From assembly GCA_046565785.1 (NCBI GenBank), contig JBKHXZ010000087.1, forward strand, positions 1-30,526: a stretch of 30,526 bases of DNA. Reading direction: 5' to 3'. This DNA is from DATHWB01 sp046565785. GTDB taxonomy: Bacteria > Actinomycetota > Acidimicrobiia > Spongiisociales > ZC4RG35. The position numbers were made by a program, and so were the translations under genes. Numbering within the stretch: the stretch's first letter is position 1; each line of letters opens with the position of its first letter. The notes below the pieces were generated by a model. It worked only from the letters and a program-made list of their open reading frames with translations, did not search any database and was not told the origin of the DNA. This document shows positions 29,609-30,526 of this stretch, in pieces.

Positions 29609-30526
29609 TCAGGGCAGTTCGCCGGTCCATCGGTAGAGAACGCTTTGGCCTTGCTCGGACCCGACCACGTATCGATCACCCACCGGCCAGCCGAACACAC
29701 CATGAAACCCACTGTCAACCGAGACGCTGATCGAATCGGGCTCGGTCGAGAGGTCGGTGAAGATCGTCAGTCGACCTGTCCCGTCGTAGACCACTAGACG
29801 GTCGTCCCACTGGACGGCAGCTCGGGCGCCGGGATGCGGGACAACCAGCTCCACGGGCGTCGTCACAAGCTCGAGGGAAGGTGCTGGTTCCGTGCGAAGG
29901 AAGGACGACGGCTGACCGGGACGGCCTTGCAGCAAGAGTCCGTCCCCCAGTCGATGCCACGCCCAGAACTCGACGTCGAACGACGTCCACGTACCGCCGC
30001 CGTCGATCGAAACATGCGCCCTCGTCGGTGGTCGTCCGTCCGACTCCGATTCACCGGCCACCACCACCTGATCCCCGAGCAGCTCGACGAAGAGAGGCCG
30101 CCACGGCAGTACCGTCTCGGTCGCCCGGCCGGTGCCAACCGAGATCGTCACCTGTCGCATCGTTCCGGCCAGCAGCACGTAGGCCTCGATCTCCGTGTCG
30201 GTACCACGCAACGCATGGAGGCGTCCTTCCAGTTCGGCCACCACTCGGAACCCGTCCCCTTCCCGGACCGAGATGAGCAGTGAACGGTCGGTGTAGCCCG
30301 CCATGACGACGTTGTCGCCCGCCGCCTGTAGCTCGGCGAACACCATTCCGTCGGGAAGGTCGAGCGTATTCCAGGTTCTCCCTTCGGAACTGACGAACGC
30401 CGCCGGTCCGGAAGCGTCCGGGGTGTACGAGAACGAATACAACTCGCCGCGTACCGATCGCACGCTTCGGCTGTTGCCTGGCAGCGGACCGAGTCGAATC
30501 CATCCCGGGTCGACAGCCGATGACAC
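29609..30526 (-). CDS. Partial Asp-box (BNR) beta-propeller-like protein, 5' end outside the window
   Basis: About 305 residues of the C-terminal part are visible; the frame is open at the window edge. At least two Asp-box-like strands are present (SSEGRTWNTLDLP and SIDGGGTWTSFDVEFW), and the remainder alternates short hydrophobic strands and polar turns (LGDQVVVAGESESDG; AVQWDDRLVVYDGTGRLTIF), consistent with a sialidase-type beta-propeller. Catalytic sialidase residues are not recognisable, so it may be a structural or binding propeller. Any signal peptide or lipobox would lie outside the window. It ends 28 nt before the next gene in the same direction. Confidence 0.65.
   Translation of the reverse strand: MSSAVDPGWIRLGPLPGNSRSVRSVRGELYSFSYTPDASGPAAFVSSEGRTWNTLDLPDGMVFAELQAAGDNVVMAGYTDRSLLISVREGDGFRVVAELEGRLHALRGTDTEIEAYVLLAGTMRQVTISVGTGRATETVLPWRPLFVELLGDQVVVAGESESDGRPPTRAHVSIDGGGTWTSFDVEFWAWHRLGDGLLLQGRPGQPSSFLRTEPAPSLELVTTPVELVVPHPGARAAVQWDDRLVVYDGTGRLTIFTDLSTEPDSISVSVDSGFHGVFGWPVGDRYVVGSEQGQSVLYRWTGELP

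Noticed and set aside
1..30526. tRNA, rRNA, riboswitch or toxin-antitoxin genes
   Set aside because: All gaps between genes are under 150 nt, and none contains a cloverleaf, a known riboswitch core or a paired small-gene module.

Overview
The window is GC-rich DNA with very short intergenic gaps and frequent GTG/TTG starts. Its gene content points to a high-GC actinobacterium: an F420-type luciferase-like oxidoreductase, an LppX/LprAFG-like lipoprotein, an Rv2671-type reductase, a SigB/SigF-type sigma factor with a YflT-like stress protein, and Thr/Pro-linker lipoproteins. My best guess is the Acidimicrobiia, but this rests on gene content only. I see no rRNA, tRNA, CRISPR array, prophage or plasmid functions. 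It looks like an ordinary chromosomal segment carrying one intact IS30-family insertion.

Layout. (1) 57-4234 (+): dienoyl-CoA isomerase, PqqB-like metallo-hydrolase, long-chain acyl-CoA ligase and S51-type peptidase, a probable unsaturated fatty-acid unit. (2) 4239-7185 (-): SRPBCC protein, SDR and RibD-like reductase, coupled by overlapping stops and starts, then a HAD-IB phosphatase. (3) 7280-8928 (-): a sigma factor whose N-terminus is a decayed RsbW-like anti-sigma domain, followed by a YflT-like membrane stress protein. (4) 9072-12354 (+): circularly permuted ATP-grasp, alpha-E protein and transglutaminase, joined by TGATG overlaps. (5) 12374-16766 (-): single-pass HExxH protein, class IV aminotransferase, sulfotransferase-like P-loop protein (ATGA overlap), methyltransferase, LppX-like lipoprotein. 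(6) 16908-19215 (+): CBS-pair protein and a CPA2 antiporter. (7) 19205-24579: a GAF-GAF histidine kinase (-) divergent from a frameshifted LLM oxidoreductase and a membrane hybrid kinase (+), with a 17-bp palindrome between them. (8) 24679-25897 (+): SH3-like lipoprotein and a cyclic-nucleotide-binding single-domain protein. (9) about 25906-27187: IS30 element bounded by near-identical 31-bp self-complementary repeats; a relative of the repeat lies at 12-43. (10) 27212-30526 (-): partial Asp-box protein, small hypothetical protein, DUF2905 protein, sulfurtransferase and an unrecognised protein.

The most unusual items are the sigma factor fused to a degenerate anti-sigma ATPase domain, the palindromes bounding the IS30 element with a third copy 26 kb away, and the adjacent sulfotransferase-like and aminotransferase genes, which mirror a fused plant protein family. 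Several genes have a -10-like hexamer 6-12 nt before the start codon and no Shine-Dalgarno, which suggests leaderless or near-leaderless transcripts.
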